NCBI RefSeq assembly: GCF_036370855.1
Contig: NC_088101.1
Span: 6,951,501 to 7,015,500 of the forward strand
Direction of reading: 5' to 3'
DNA from: Dromaius novaehollandiae
Lineage: Eukaryota > Chordata > Aves > Casuariiformes > Dromaiidae
DNA length: 64,000 nucleotides
The position numbers and the translations under genes were made by a program. Numbering within the stretch: the first letter of the stretch is position 1; each line of letters starts with the position of its first letter. Positions 37,140-49,400 of the stretch are shown piece after piece. Under the pieces are notes generated by a model. That model saw only the letters and a program-made list of their open reading frames with translations, ran no database searches and was not told the DNA's origin.

Positions 37140-38030
37140 GGTGAAGGGAGAAGGTACACCTTGTGGTATTAATATACAGAATCAGTAATTAATGGATAAT
37201 AAATGTTGTTCATATGTGGCAAACTGAATTGTCAGTATTGCATAAAGATGGTTTTCTTCCTCCTCCGCATGAGTCTCACACAATAAACATGAACTCAGGG
37301 CCTGAAGTACTAGAGTCTTTGTGCGAATATGTCTGCGGCTACTTCCAGATGCGCTTGTCTGAGTCGCCATACGAGCTGTAACACTGTGAGGTGCTGCCTT
37401 GTCCTCTGCTGGTCTCTGAAGGTAAGCAGTGACTGTACAAAAAACATTCTTGTGCTTGACCAGGCACTCTGTCAAGAGTGTTTCTTGATGATGTGAGCTG
37501 CGTCCAGGTTCCTCAGGCAACATCATTTGGACTGCAGATTTTGCCATTAGCAAAACGCGCACAACTGAGTGTGCACTGTTAGAGAGAGATCTCTGTCAGT
37601 TGAACTGGAGTACTCAAGCTTTTGAAGGGCATTGCGTTCATCATTGAATCCCGCATCGTGGGGTGCAGGTTATTTGTATTTCTAACCTCAGGACCAGGAG
37701 TGGAAAGGCGAGCAATTTTCCCCTCTGATGTATGGGAATGAAGCCTAATTGTGCAATTTTCAGCTGTGTTTTTTCCTGCACACAGGAAGTGTCACCAAAA
37801 ACTAGAGCCAGTCTTTGCCCTTAGTGAAGACAGACGTTTTTAATTCCTTCTGTAACAGACTAATTCAATAAGACGGCTCCATTTCTGGTAGGTTGTTAGG
37901 AATAGGCATTGCGTGTCCCAGGGAACTCTCAAGAGTCCCCCTTCTCTTTTGCGTATAGGTAGAAGCAGTCTGTGACACACAGCGAATGTGATGTTCCCAT
38001 GTGCCCTGTGCGAGTGGCCGCTGCCCCGGG
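37140..38030. other. no gene supported
   Basis: Unique-looking AT-richer sequence. A 126-codon minus-strand frame (37182-37562) has no recognisable domain and no paired splice sites. Confidence 0.45.
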
Positions 38031-38039
38031 AGCTTTCCC

Positions 38040-38780
38040 CTCCAGCCATACCCTGTTGGGTGGTGAGGTGTGTTGGACCAGAGACCGCCCGGGCCCCGCA
38101 GTGCCCCCACGGCGCGTGGGCGGACCCGGGCAGTACCGGAACCAGCGAGGCGGGGCGGGGCAGGGCGAGCCGGGCCCTGGCAGTAGCGGCTGCAACAGGA
38201 GCAGAAGAGCAAGAGCAGCAGAAGCAGCAGATACCAGCGGGGAGGGGGGCACCAGGGGCGGGACGGGGCTCTGGGTGTGCTGGGAGGGGACCTGGAGATA
38301 CTGAGGGTCGCCGGAGCAGACCGAGGCAGGGAGGGTCACACCGGGACCGCCTGGCTCTCTCCCCTCCTGATGGGATCCCCGGGGGGCTCGGGCAGGGGCC
38401 GCCCCCAGCTCCCCCCTGGCTGCTGGCACCGGCGCTGGGCTGGGGCCCCTCCACTGGGAGAGCCCTGGACCGGGCCTGGTGCGGAGCCAGACAGGGCTGC
38501 GAGCGCTCACGGGACACCTCTTCCCTCCTGCAGGACCCCAGGAGCCAGGGAACGGCGGAGCCAGGGCTGCCGGGACCGACCGAGCCGGATGGAGCCGCAG
38601 AGACGCTGCCGAGAGCCCAGAGTCGCTGCTGCCCGGCCCCGCAGCCTGGGGCTGCTCTGGTGCAGGGCCCTGCGAGAGTGACCCAGCTGGGAAGCAGCTG
38701 CTGTCCTGGGACAGGGGGGGTCACTGGGTCCTGCTGGGGCAGCCCTGAGCCCCTGTGTGGGGTCAGCGAGTGACCAGCGC
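38040..38780 (+). promoter_or_regulatory. CpG island, possible plus-strand first exons
   Basis: CpG-dense with a GC box GAGGCGGGGCGGGGCAGG near 38150. A plus-strand acceptor, CTTCCCTCCTGCAG|GACCCC, lies at about 38531. It is followed by an ATG frame of only about 30 codons (from 38590). A non-coding transcript or an alternative 5' exon is possible. No larger coding series is visible. Confidence 0.4.
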
Positions 38781-38799
38781 GGGGGTGTTGGGATGGTGA

Positions 38800-39240
38800 C
38801 GAGCAATGAGCTCGTGTACATGGCATCAATATTGACTCGTTAGTTCATACTGATTCAATACCTATAAGCTAACTGGTTAGTTATTATTGAAAGTACTGAC
38901 AGCATCATAAGTCAATCACTGCTTTAATAGTGGAGCAGTACTGAAGCCTTAGCTGATGTATATGGAATCAGTGTTGACTAATGACCTTATGTGTATGGAA
39001 TCACTGTTGACTAATTAGTTACTAAATAACCAGTTACCTTATAGGTACTGAAGTAATAGTAAGCATTCAAAGTATTGTGTAAATGCTAACTGATCAGCTT
39101 CTATACGTTGAATCACTGTTGGCTAATTGAACTAACTGAGCAGTTTGCTTAGGTCTGTTGAATTGATACTGACTCAGTGATCAGTCTTGATTCAATACCT
39201 ATAAGCTAACTGGTTAATTAGGGTTGAAAGGAGGGGATGA
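38800..39240. repeat. AT-rich degenerate tandem repeat
   Basis: The motif GATTCAATACCTATAAGCTA occurs at about 38850 and 39190. Between them TGAATCACTGTTGACTAATT-like variants recur every few dozen bases. It borders module copy B. Confidence 0.65.
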
Positions 39241-39244
39241 GTGT

Positions 39245-40602
39245 TGCATAAATAGTGGACTTGGCCAATGATGCCTACTGGTGTTTTTCTCCCCAAAAAA
39301 CTGCTTTTGTGCCAGAAACTCTCAGATGCAAGGTTTGGGCTGGTGCATGCCAGCCTCCCTGCCCTTGGGGCACTCGCAGATCCCTGCACCCCCCCCCACT
39401 TTCAGGGAGGGTCCACACACCCTGCCCCTTCCCCCCAGCCCTCTGCCTCCCCCCACCCCAAAAAGGGCCCCCTCATCCCCCACTTTGGGGCTGGAAATGG
39501 CCAGACTCACCTCCGTTTCCAAGTCCCCACAACACAGGACTTGGTCTCCATTTTCAGGCACAGAAACAGCACATTGAACCTCCATTTGTGGCCCCCAAAA
39601 CACAGGACTTAGCCTCTCTTTTGGACCCCCCAATGCAGGCCTCCAGAACTGGGGAATGCGCTTGAAAACAGGGACTAAGCTTCCATTTGTGGGTCCAGAA
39701 ATGCAGCACTCTGCCTCTGGTTGTAGCACCCCAAAACAGTCAGCCTCACCTCCATTTCCAAGTCCCAGAAACGCACGACTTAGTCGCCTTTTCTGGACCC
39801 AAAAACATAGCACTTGGTCTCTGCTTTGAGAATAAAACCCAGCCAACTAAGCCTCCATTTCAGGCCCCAAAAACGCAGGCCTTAGTCTTCACAGTTTGCA
39901 ACCACACAAGCAGCTAACAGAAAGCCCCTGTTTCTGGCCCCCCAAAACGCAGGCTTTAGCCTCTGCTTCCAACCGCAAAAATGGCGCGCTAAGCCTCTGC
40001 TGCTGATGCAAAACCACAGGGCTTCAGCCCTGCTTCTGAGCTCAGAGACGCAGGGCTTGGGCACCTGGTCTTGGCTCGAACACGCAGCCTCCAGCCCCCA
40101 AACCCGCAGGATGTGGCCTCTTTTTCCCCTGCCCCGGCCCGCCCGCCCGCCCGCCGCAGCCCGGCAGCCCCGGCCCGCTCGCAGCCCCAGCCCTGGCTCT
40201 CCCCCACGTCCCCTCCCCCGCGGCCGAGCCCCCCCCACTCCTCAGCTGGGGCTGCCGCCCTCCCCGCCCCCAGCGCCACGCGGGGCGACGGAAGTGGGAC
40301 GGAGGCACCAGAACGACGGCAGCCGCGACAGACCAAACTGAGCTTCTCGCACGCGGCGGCCCGCGCATGCGCCCTGGCACCGCCCCGCCCCCGAGCTCCC
40401 GGCTCCGCCCCCACCCCCGAGAGCGGCCCCGGCCCGGCCCCGCCCCCGCACTCCGGACCTCAGAGCGGCCCCGGCCCTGGCAACGGCCCCGCCGCGGCCT
40501 GTGTCACGAGCCCGCCGTCCTCGGCCAGGCCGCGCGCGCTGCAGGGGACTTGCCGGCAGTGCGGGGCGACCGGTGGGACGTGCCGGCAGTGCGGGGCGAC
40601 CG
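39245..40602 (-). repeat. CpG/minisatellite module, copy B
   Basis: Read on the minus strand it runs CpG island (about 40600-40090), minisatellite of TTTTGGGG/AAGTCCTG-type units (about 40080-39480), then tail (39480-39245) with GGCTGGTGCATGCCAGCC-like sequence. This is the same order as copy A2 at 1128-2540. The island and inner minisatellite are also present in copy C at 59225-59882. Confidence 0.75.
40100..40602. promoter_or_regulatory. CpG island with NRF1-type site, possibly bidirectional
   Basis: A perfect palindromic GCGCATGCGC (NRF1 consensus core) lies at 40363-40372, among several GC boxes. On the plus strand a strong donor, GACCG|GTGAGT, follows at 40602. On the minus strand the sequence leads into the minisatellite. 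It lies about 0.8 kb past the poly(A) signal of the MROH gene. A copy at 59443-59882 keeps the NRF1-type site (59643-59652). Confidence 0.5.
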
Positions 40603-40604
40603 GT
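40545..40604 (+). repeat. two tandem copies of a ~29-bp GC unit
   Basis: GTGCCGGCAGTGCGGGGCGA (with CCGG flanks) is repeated twice just before the plus-strand donor at 40602. Both copies are preserved in the duplicate at about 59825-59884. Confidence 0.8.
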
Positions 40605-40699
40605 GAGTCCCGCTCCCCCGCCGCGGGACCGGGCTGCCCGTGCCCGGCCCCAGCGCTGCGCCCCCCCCGCACCCGCGGTCCTGCCATGCCCCTGGGGAG

Positions 40700-41310
40700 C
40701 AGCCCTGCCCGCTGCCCCCTCGGGGCCCCTCTCAGTGCCTCCCAGTGTCCCCAGTGACCCCGGAGTCCCCAGGCACCTCCCAGTGCCCCCCAGTAGCCCC
40801 AGTGCTCCCCGCACCCCCACTTGCCCCTCGGTCCCTCTGCTCCCCCTGGGGCCCCTCCCAGCCCTAGTCCTAGTCCCACCCCATCAGCCCTCTCACTCCA
40901 GTTCCCCCTGGTCTCCCCGGGCAACTCTGGGTGCCCCCTCATTTCCCCAGGCACCTCCTGGTATCCCCCAGTGTCCGCAGTATCCCCAAGCACCTCCCAG
41001 TGCCCCCAGGGCCCCAGGCTGCTCCCCCTGCCCCCATCGCCCCCAAGCACCTCCCAGTATCCCCAGGCCCCCCAGTGTCCCATATGCCCCCAGGCACCTC
41101 CCAGTGCCCCTCAGTGTCCCAAGTGGCCCCACTGTCCCCACTTGCCCCTCGGTCCCTCTACTCCCCCTGGGGCCCCTCTCATCCCCAGTCCCACCCCATA
41201 GGCCCTACTCACCCCAGAGCTCCCAGTGCCCCAGGCTGCTCCCACTGCCCCCGTCACCCCCAGGCCCCCCTCACCCCGCTCTCTCCACTCCCCTGTGTCC
41301 CCAGGCAGCG
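40700..41310. repeat. C-rich VNTR (CCCAGTGCCCCCAG units)
   Basis: Units of about 15-20 bp built on CCTCCCAGTGCCCCCAG alternate with larger blocks. A block with ACTTGCCCCTCGGTCCCTCT occurs at about 40818 and 41138, showing an internal duplication of about 320 bp. The duplicate at 59980-60590 differs by small indels near 60315 and 60400. It begins just beyond the MROH poly(A) signal. Confidence 0.85.
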
Positions 41311-41414
41311 CCACACTGCACCAAGGCCACATCTGGGGGGTGGCAGGGCCGGGGCCGGCGCAAGACCCCCCACAGAGCCCCACACGGCTGGCACTTTCCC
41401 TGCGAGGACGCAGC

Positions 41415-41420
41415 TTTATT
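41415..41420 (-). terminator. poly(A) signal overlapping the stop codon
   Basis: AATAAA on the minus strand; the stop TAA (41418-41416) lies inside it. The duplicate has the same arrangement at 60695-60700. In the 17.7-kb fragment AATAAA (17744-17739) follows TGA directly. Confidence 0.75.
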
Positions 41421-44400
41421 GATCTCCTGCCCCGAGCAGCTGGGGGCCCCCGGCGTGGGGCACTGCGGCTGCTGCCCGCCACGCGCGGGGGGCCTCGATG
41501 GACCGCCACCTCCACCAAGCTGCAACGACACCGACGCCGCGGGGAGGCACCGTGGGCGCCTGGCCGCGATACCACCGGCACCCCGTGGCTCCCGGCCAGG
41601 GCGGCTTCCCCAGCAGCACCCCGGGGCCATGCGAGCCCCACGCACCCCCAGCTGTTGGCATCCGCGGGGCCTCCGGACACCGCCTTGGCCCATGGGGCAG
41701 CAGTGCAGCCACCAGCACCTACCTCCCGACAGGAACGCCAGGTCCTGCTGTTGCAGCCACGCGGTCGGCACTGTGTCCAGGAGGAGGCCTGGCATGAGGA
41801 TGCCACTGTCAGGACATGGCCACGGCCATCGCCATGGCCCCAACCCCACCTCGACCTCAACCTCGACCCCTGACCCCGACCCGACCCAATGCGGCCGTGA
41901 GCAGTGCCAGAACCCAGCGCTGCCTCTCACCCAGGACGTGGACGGCTGCTGCCTGCGGCGCCACGCAGCTCCCCATGCAGCAGCTCCGGGCTGTGCTCCA
42001 GAGCCTCTCCAGCAGCACGGGGCAGTCTTGGGCCTGGGGCAACACAGGGGCGCAGGAGCTCTTCGCTGGCTCCAAGCGCCCCTCCGTCCCCCCTCCATCC
42101 TCCCTCCACCCACGGCCCAGGCCCACGTGGCCCCCCGGCGCGAGAGCCACAGGGCGGGCGGCCGGCGCAGGGACACGGCCCCAGCGCAGCGCTCGCTCAC
42201 CAGGTGCCTGCAGATCTCATCCTGCAGCTCGGCCGCGCTCAGCCCGATGCTTGCGGCGATGCGCTGCCGCACCCTCTTCGACCCCAGAAACGGGGCACAC
42301 AGGTGCAGGGAGACCTTGCACGCCTGGAAAAGAGCACCGGGCCTGGTCACGGGGATGCTGCGCGCCTGTCCCGGAGCTGAGCGAGGAACCTCGCCGCCGC
42401 AGCAGCACCAGCCAAGGCCTGCGGACACGTCGGCAACACGCGCCAACCAGAGCAGCCCAAGGGCTCTTACGTTGCAGACGGCCGGGGCCGGGTCCCCGAG
42501 GTGCAGCACCAGGCTGGGAAATGCCGCCTCCACCTCTCTGCTGAAAAATGACCTCCTCCGAGAGGCGGAGGAGGCCAGGGCGCCGTAGAGGACGAAGGCC
42601 GAGCGGCGCAGCACCTCTTCCTCCTGCAATGAGAAAGGCCGTTGGGCAGAGGCTGCGAGCGAGGGCGCCGCGCACGAGCCACTTGGCCCCAGCGGGGTGC
42701 TGCCCGTGGGGGACGGCGGCCCCGCGACGACTCCCACCTGCCGACAGGAGAACGAGCGACTCCACTCACCGCCCCCCAGAACGCCCGGCTGGCCCTGGAG
42801 ATCTCTTCAAAGGCAGAGCCCACGGCCCTCGCCTCCAGCAGCCCCAGCACCTTCGCCAGCACCAGCAGGCTCTCGGCAGCCACCTCTGTGCTGGCCGCGT
42901 CCTCCAGGCCTCTGAGCAGCACCGACACCACGGCCGCCCCGTGCCTCCGCAGCTGCAGAGCGACAGGCGCATGAACTGCTCACTGCTCCCACCTCTCACC
43001 GCTGCTCTCCGCTGCGGCGCCAAGGACGGCACTTGCCGGAGCAAGCCCGAAGCAGACCCCAGCCAAAGGAGCCCCAGCCGGCACCCCGTGTCCCCTTTGC
43101 CACCCTGATGATGCCAGAGCGAGGAGTGCGGCCTCAGCACGGCCCCGCGCCTGCCTCTGCTCCTCTCTCCGGGCTCCTCAAGCCCCCCGGGCAGCTCTCC
43201 ACTCCGGGCTGCGCTCAGAGCCCAGGAAAGGCCGCCTCACCTTCGCGGGTGCTCCGCTGGCCGCGTTGCCCAGACCTCTCACGGCCATCTGCCGCACGGT
43301 GCTGACGGGGTCGCGCGCTCTCTCCCCCAAGGCCTCTAGGAGCGGCTTCAGCAGCTTCCTCTCCTCCACTAGCTTGTCCTTCATCAGCTGCAATCAAGTC
43401 ACATGGCCGCTAGCATCGGCCGCGATTCGCGCCGGGCGAGACGCAGGAACCCCTCCGAGCCCCCCCTGCTCTGCTGCTGCCTCACCTCGGCAAAGAAAGC
43501 TGTGGCCGTGAGCCGCAGGTTGGCAGAGGGCGAATCCAGCCAGGGGAAGAGGCTCTGCAGCAGGCGCTGTGGGACGAGCTCTGCACGGAGCAGCACGCTG
43601 CGCACAGAGCACGAGCAGGCTCGTGACACGCAGTCACGCGGGACGGCCGCAGGCCGCGACTCCCACCTTCTCCCGCTCCCACGCAGACACCGCTCTGCAC
43701 CTCAGCAGAGCTCCCAAGTGCGCAGGAAGCTCCCAGCAGCCCTTTCCCCGGGCGCATCCCGGGCTCTCACCTCGCCAGGAGACACACGCCGGTGCTGTGA
43801 GCCCGGGGCTCTGCCAGGGACGCCCACGCTCCCTGCTCCCGGAGCAGCCGCAGCCACCGATTGTCCAGGCACCTCGCCAGCACCAGCTCCAATGCCGCCA
43901 CAAAAAGGCTGGTGAAAAAACCCAAAGAAAGCTCCAGGCACAGCAGTTTGGGGGAAGATTTCTCTTCAGCAGAGCCCCGCAACGGCCCCCGGCCGCAACA
44001 CAGAGTTTATGGGCAGGAACGACCGTGCTGCGGCCAAATCCCCAGGCGCGCTGCCCTGCAGCGACCAGTCCCACCACCTCACGGAGGCAGCCCAGTGCCA
44101 GCGGGACAATTGGGTGCTCCTGCAAGGCCATGGACCGCACGACCAAAGACCTGGGGCACAGGCCAGCCCTGCCCCTGCCCCTACTCCTGCCACTGCCGCT
44201 CCTCACCTGCCCGGCATGTCAGCGCTCTCCAGGTCCCCAACGGACGGTGCCAGCTCCTCCCCCAGCGCCTCGCTGACCTGCCTCAGAAGGCCGGGAAGCA
44301 GGGAGGGAAGCAGGCGCTGGACCAGTGTCTTCCTCTGCAGCACTGACACCACCTCGCAGAGGGCGTGGGTGATCTGCAGAGAAATCCAACCAAGAGCCAC

Positions 44401-46440
44401 CTGGTAAAACAAGGGCTTTTCCCACCAGCCACGGCCCCTGCCAGCCAGGGAGCTTTCACTGTCTCCAATTCTCACTGCAGCGACAGCCTTGCGGCCCAGC
44501 AGCAGCAAACTGTCCCGGCTCCCCACACTGCTAACGCTGTCGCCACCCCGGCACAGCACCCCGCGAGGCTCCACGGGCACTCGCAAAGGGCACAAAACTC
44601 CCTTGTGCAGAAGCACGAGCTGGAAAGCAGACGTGGAGTGGCACTAATGCCTGGGCCGCTGACCGTACCGTGCGAGGCTCCAGGGCAGCCTGGCTGCTGC
44701 CCAGCTCCCGAGTGCAGCACTCGCTCCTGTGGCTGCTCTTTCCCGCTGCCCTTAACTTTTCAGTTAAGCACACCAGGATTTGGCACCCCAGGACGCTTCT
44801 CCCCAGGCTCCTCCACACCTCCACCATGTCGCTGCAAGGGAACAGATGCTTGCCCGTAAGCCCGCATCCCCGGGTACCTGCGGCACCCTCACGAGAGGCC
44901 AAACGCTCCCCTCGTCTGCATCGGGGATGGCGATGCCCAGGTCCGGACAGGGAAACGAGCCCGTGATCCTGCAGCGCTCGCCTTTCCCGGGGAAAAACCA
45001 CCTGCTTCCGACCGGGACCCCCCACGCAGGCACACCCCACGGCTGGGTCTGGCAGCAGAGGGAAGGGCGAGTGCACAGACCTGTCTGTGGGCGGGCACGC
45101 CTGGAGGAGGCTGTCGAGCACCGGCTGTGGGTGAGAGTGGGCCAGGAGGAACACGGCCCGCAGCACAAAGCACCTGCGAGCGCTCTGCCGGGTGCTCTGC
45201 AGGCAGGTGTAAAGGAGGTGCACGAGCCTGGGCACCTGAAAGAAGGAAGGCGACAAAGAATGGCTCGGCACGTCCTTTCCCCGCCCATCTTCGGGGCCAA
45301 CAGCCAACAACAGAGAGCAGCCAAAGGTGAATGCAAAAAACGCCTCTCTCACCTCCTCCTGGAATATTTGCTCTCCGCAATTCCCCAGGAAGGTGAGCGT
45401 CCACCGCTCAGCGGCCCACGCGCACACAGGCCTGGTGCACAGCAGGCTCTCCACAATGCTGCTCATGAAGCCTGAGGCCTGGCCTCGGGGGAAATATTTG
45501 CAAACGAGCTGGGGAGAAATCAGAAACACGAGCGACCACCTCACAGGCTGCTCAGATGCAAAACTCACGTCCTGACAGCAGCACCCACACACACACACGC
45601 ACACGCACACGCACACACACACATACATATTGTGGCCCCCACTCTGCACTCCAGGGGCCAGTTACCTTCGCGATGTTGGTGGAGGTGGCCAGCAGAGACT
45701 CAGAGGTGATGGCACTGAGCCTCTCACGCAGGCGCCCGATCTCGTTGGTCCAGGGCGCCACGTCTGTGTTCTCGGCTGCAGCCAGGAGAAAGAGGAGTCA
45801 TGTTTGCGGGGAACCAACCTCCGGCCACGCGGGTGGATAAGGGAGGACCCAAGGGAGGGTGGTGAAGGCCACGTCAAGCCAGGTCCCCCCAACGTAGCGC
45901 AGTGGGTTTGCCAGCCAGGCAAGGGTCCGGCCGCAGACAGGGACGGTCCCTGGCACTGGGGACACCGTCCTGCCCTCAGCAGCGGGGACAGCTCTGCCCG
46001 CTCTCCTCACCTCCTGTTTGGAGCAGGTGGCCGAGGCAGGTCACTGCCCACCAGCGGGACGCGGCCGACGTGTCGCACGTCAGAGGCCCCAGCAGTCCTG
46101 CCAGGGAGCCGAACCACTCGCAGGCACGGCCTCGCTGTGGGAGCAAGAGGCAGGCAAAAAGGTCACCGGTAGCCCCGTGGCCGCTCTCCTTCTCCCGGCC
46201 TCACTGCCCCCAAGCCGCAGCTTACCTGGGGGCAAACGAGGGGCTGCCCTGCAGCCCCAGGAGGCCCAAAACCCAGCGCCTGCCCACACAGAGCTCCCTG
46301 TGCATGGGGCCCCCGCTCACCCTGTGCTCGCATCTCTCTTCATAAGAGCCCAGCACCTGCACGCACACCTGCAGGGCCCTCTCCCGCTCGCATGCGTGGG
46401 CCGAGGTGAGCCAGCGCCGCAGGACCTGGCACAGGCAGAC
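41416..46440 (-). CDS. MROH2B-like: MROH gene, exons 26-41 (residues ~892-1598)
   Basis: Exons: 46321-46440, 46011-46134, 45666-45775, 45353-45508, 45081-45235, 44669-44831, 44207-44373, 43771-43908, 43486-43597, 43241-43387, 42770-42952, 42471-42623, 42201-42323, 41931-42033, 41723-41788 and 41416-41519. Strong HEAT-type helices include RLTATAFFAE (34), LLEALGERARDPVSTVRQMA (35) and FVLYGALASSASRRR (37). The last exon reads WWRWRSIEAPRAWRAAAAV…, a poor HEAT repeat beside the DKDPRVQQAAARLL of the 17.7-kb fragment, so small indels have probably changed its frame. An alternative acceptor-bounded block at 44083-44150 does not fit the phase. Confidence 0.85.
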
Positions 46441-49400
46441 CTGTCTCACCACGGGCATCCTTCTGCTCGACACCCCTCGCTGGCCCCCTCCCTTCCCGAC
46501 CCTGCTACCTCCACGGCCCCGGTCTCTCTGTGCGACCCGGCCCGTGGCGAGGAGCCCTTCCCCGTGGGGACCTCCCCACTCCGGGCTCCTGCCGTGGGCA
46601 GCATTGAGTTGTGCAGCACCCCTCGCTCACAGCTGCGGCTGGGGAGAAGCTCTGGCTCATCTAGGGGCTCTGCAGGACACTGCAAGCTGCCTGCAAGGAA
46701 GCTGTGGCCAATGGCAAAAGCCTGGATCCAAACTTTGGGCAAGGGGGCCTGGAACTAGGACCATTCCACTCTCCGCCAATGTGGGCGTTGCACCTAGTTA
46801 CAGGGAAGCTCCCCTACTCAGACCAGCCCCACGGGCACGATCCCCACAGCTCTGCCCTGCTCCGGCAGCGGCAACACTTTCCCTGCCACGCCGAGGACAC
46901 TCACCTGCACCATGTCCTCGAAGCGGATGGGGGCCAGCTCTGCCCAGAGAAGGGCTCCCATGAGCTGGCCCAGCGCTCGCAGGGACGGCGCCTGCACACC
47001 CTGACACCAGAAAGGGGGACTGAAGCCGGGCACCCTGCGGAGACGCCAGCGCAGCCAGCGGCTGCCGGAGCATGGGGTACCCGGACCTGGGTCCCCACCG
47101 AGGGGCAGCTGAGAAGGGCCAGTGCCTACCGGTGGGCATGAAGCAGCAACCGCCGTCTGCCCTCTCCTGTCCATCTGCTCCGGGCGACGAAGGCACATGA
47201 TGCCCTGGCAGCACTGAGCCAGGAGGTGGCGGTTTTCCTCCCTGCTCAGACGGGGCTTCAGCTTGCTGCCAGCAGAAAAAAGGCACAGAAGACAGAGAGG
47301 CCGCTTACTAGCACTCTCCAGGCCGAGTCAGAGGACAACTGCCCTTGGCCCCATCGACAGCCCCAAATCCAGCACCCGCAGCCCCAGCCAGACCAGCCAG
47401 CTGCGCTGGGACATGCAGTGACTCCCACAGCCCCAGGGACAGACCCTACCTCAACTGCTGCATGGCCACGAGGGCCCGGGGGTGCACCGGGGACTCCTGG
47501 GGCTCTTCCTGAATCACCTCCTGCAAGTCACAGGCAGGCACACGCAAGGTGGGCAGCGGGCAGGGGTGCCGCAGAGCCTTCCCACCCACCCCGGCCAGGG
47601 GCTCTGCTGCCAGACCCCGCAGGCACCGGCTCCACCACCCCCATGGCTCCCACCAAGGCCCCGCAGGATGACGTGGCAGCTCCCTGCCGCCCGGACACAC
47701 CACATTCCCCTGCCACGGCCCCAAGCAGCAGCACCCACGCGCCCCGCCGGCTGGGGATGCGGCTCAGGGCCCTCGGGACCTTGCGCACTGCCCCAGGAGA
47801 CCATCGGGCTCTGCACAAACCTGCCCCACGGCAGAGCCCAAAGCTCCCCTGCGCAACGTCCCCGGCTCTTGGCACTCACCAGCAGGGTCTGCAGCAGCTC
47901 CCGCTTGCAGCAGAGCTCAAACCTGGGGCCGGCGCCTGCAGCCTGGATGGCAAGGCTGATCTCAGTGACGCTCTGCACCAGGGAGAGCTTCAGCTGCGCA
48001 TCCTGATCCCAGGGGAGAAAAACACACTTGGAGCTCTTCCAAGGCCCCAGGGCTGAAAGAGCAGCTGGGCTGGGGGGGATCCGCCTCCAAGCACAGCACA
48101 GGGACAACACTGTGCCCTCCGGGAGCCCCGCGGAACCCAGCTCAGCACCTGCGCCCCACCAAGGAAACCTCTCTCCCCTCCTGGGAAGGAGCCTCCCACG
48201 GGGAGGGGAGCAGCTGCCCAGCTGCCAGCTGGAAAGACCCCGCAGACCCTGGCCCACGGCAGCAGGGCGAGCAGCACTGGTGCTGGCTGTGACGGGAGAG
48301 GTGCGCGTGGCAAGGCCCAGGAGAGGCCGGAGCTGGCGGCACCCAGCCGGCTCTGCCTCGCACCCCGAGCACCCACCTGGCAGCCCTCTCGGTAGAGCTG
48401 CAGGACATTCGCCACCACGTCTCTCTCGACACGGGCGAGCAGCTGCTCCCTGGGGGCGCGCAGCGCCATCCGGCCGTACATCACCAGCAGCGCAGCGCGA
48501 GTAGCGCGGGTCCTTCTTGCCTTGCTCTGCCGGGGCGTCGACGGAGAAGCACCGAGACGTCAGCCCGTGGCCCTGCTGTGCCCGGGACCCCGCGCGCTCC
48601 CGAGGCGGGAGCTGCCCCGCACCCGACCGGCGGCTCAGCTCCCCACGCACCTCCCAGCAGCTCCCCGCAACAACACCCCGGGCCCTTTACCTTCTTGCGT
48701 TTCAAAGTCCCCGTGAACTCCTTCACCAAGGACAAGGCCAGCTGGAAGTGGCTCTCGGCACAGCGGGACACAACTGAAACCATGCCCTGCAGCACAGCAG
48801 AAACGGGGAGTCGCTCCAGCCCCAACGCCCAGCCCTGGCTGGCTCTGCTTTCCCCAGGGAAACGGCCGCAAACAGAACAGCAGCAAGGGCTGCAGCAGGG
48901 CACGCAGAGCCCCTCTGTCCCAGGGACATGCAGGGGACACGCGGGAAAGCAGGGCGACACGAGGAAACCTCACCTGCGCCTGCCACAGCTCCAGGAAGTT
49001 GGCTGCTTTCAGGTGCTCCAAGGTCTGCTCCTGCACGTGGTGGAGACACCCACAAGCTGCCAGGGCCGTGCCGAGAGCCTTGTACAGGAACCGCTGCAAG
49101 AGAAGAGGCTGAGCCCCGCCTGTGGTGACAGCCCGGCCTGGCCAGAGAGGGCCAGGCCACACTGGCCCCACTGTGCCAGGACCTGCCGAGGTGCCCATGG
49201 CACCGGCCCCACAGCAGCCAGCGGCCAGCCTGGCCCCGCCGCCAGCTCAGCACAGAGGGGAGTGCGAGCCCCTTCGTGGGGAAAGAGAGCAGGCAGCAGG
49301 GAAACCAGCCCGCGCGGCAGAGCACCAGCGCCAGCCCTCGCCCCGGCCTGAGTGTCCCCGGGCTCTGCCGCCGCAGCCCTCGGGGCGCGCGAGCCACAGC

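Larger units (their letters stand above)
39912..44721 (+). repeat. segmental duplication, copy 1
   Basis: This stretch matches 59225-64000 in direct orientation at about 99% by eye. The offset is 19313, dropping to 19280 after a 33-bp difference near 40138-40170, then 19281 and 19279 after single small indels. It contains the module island, the VNTR and MROH exons 32-41 plus part of 31. The duplication continues past the window end. Confidence 0.95.

Noticed and set aside
32326-37172. Open frames of about 1,480 and 1,580 codons rich in Ser, Leu, Phe and Pro
   Set aside because: The strand is almost only C and T, so stop codons cannot occur; the composition and lack of domains show it is simple sequence.
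40501-42588. A 695-codon plus-strand frame over the VNTR and MROH 3' exons
   Set aside because: It runs antisense through well-supported MROH exons and a C-rich VNTR; the frame is open because of high GC and repeats.
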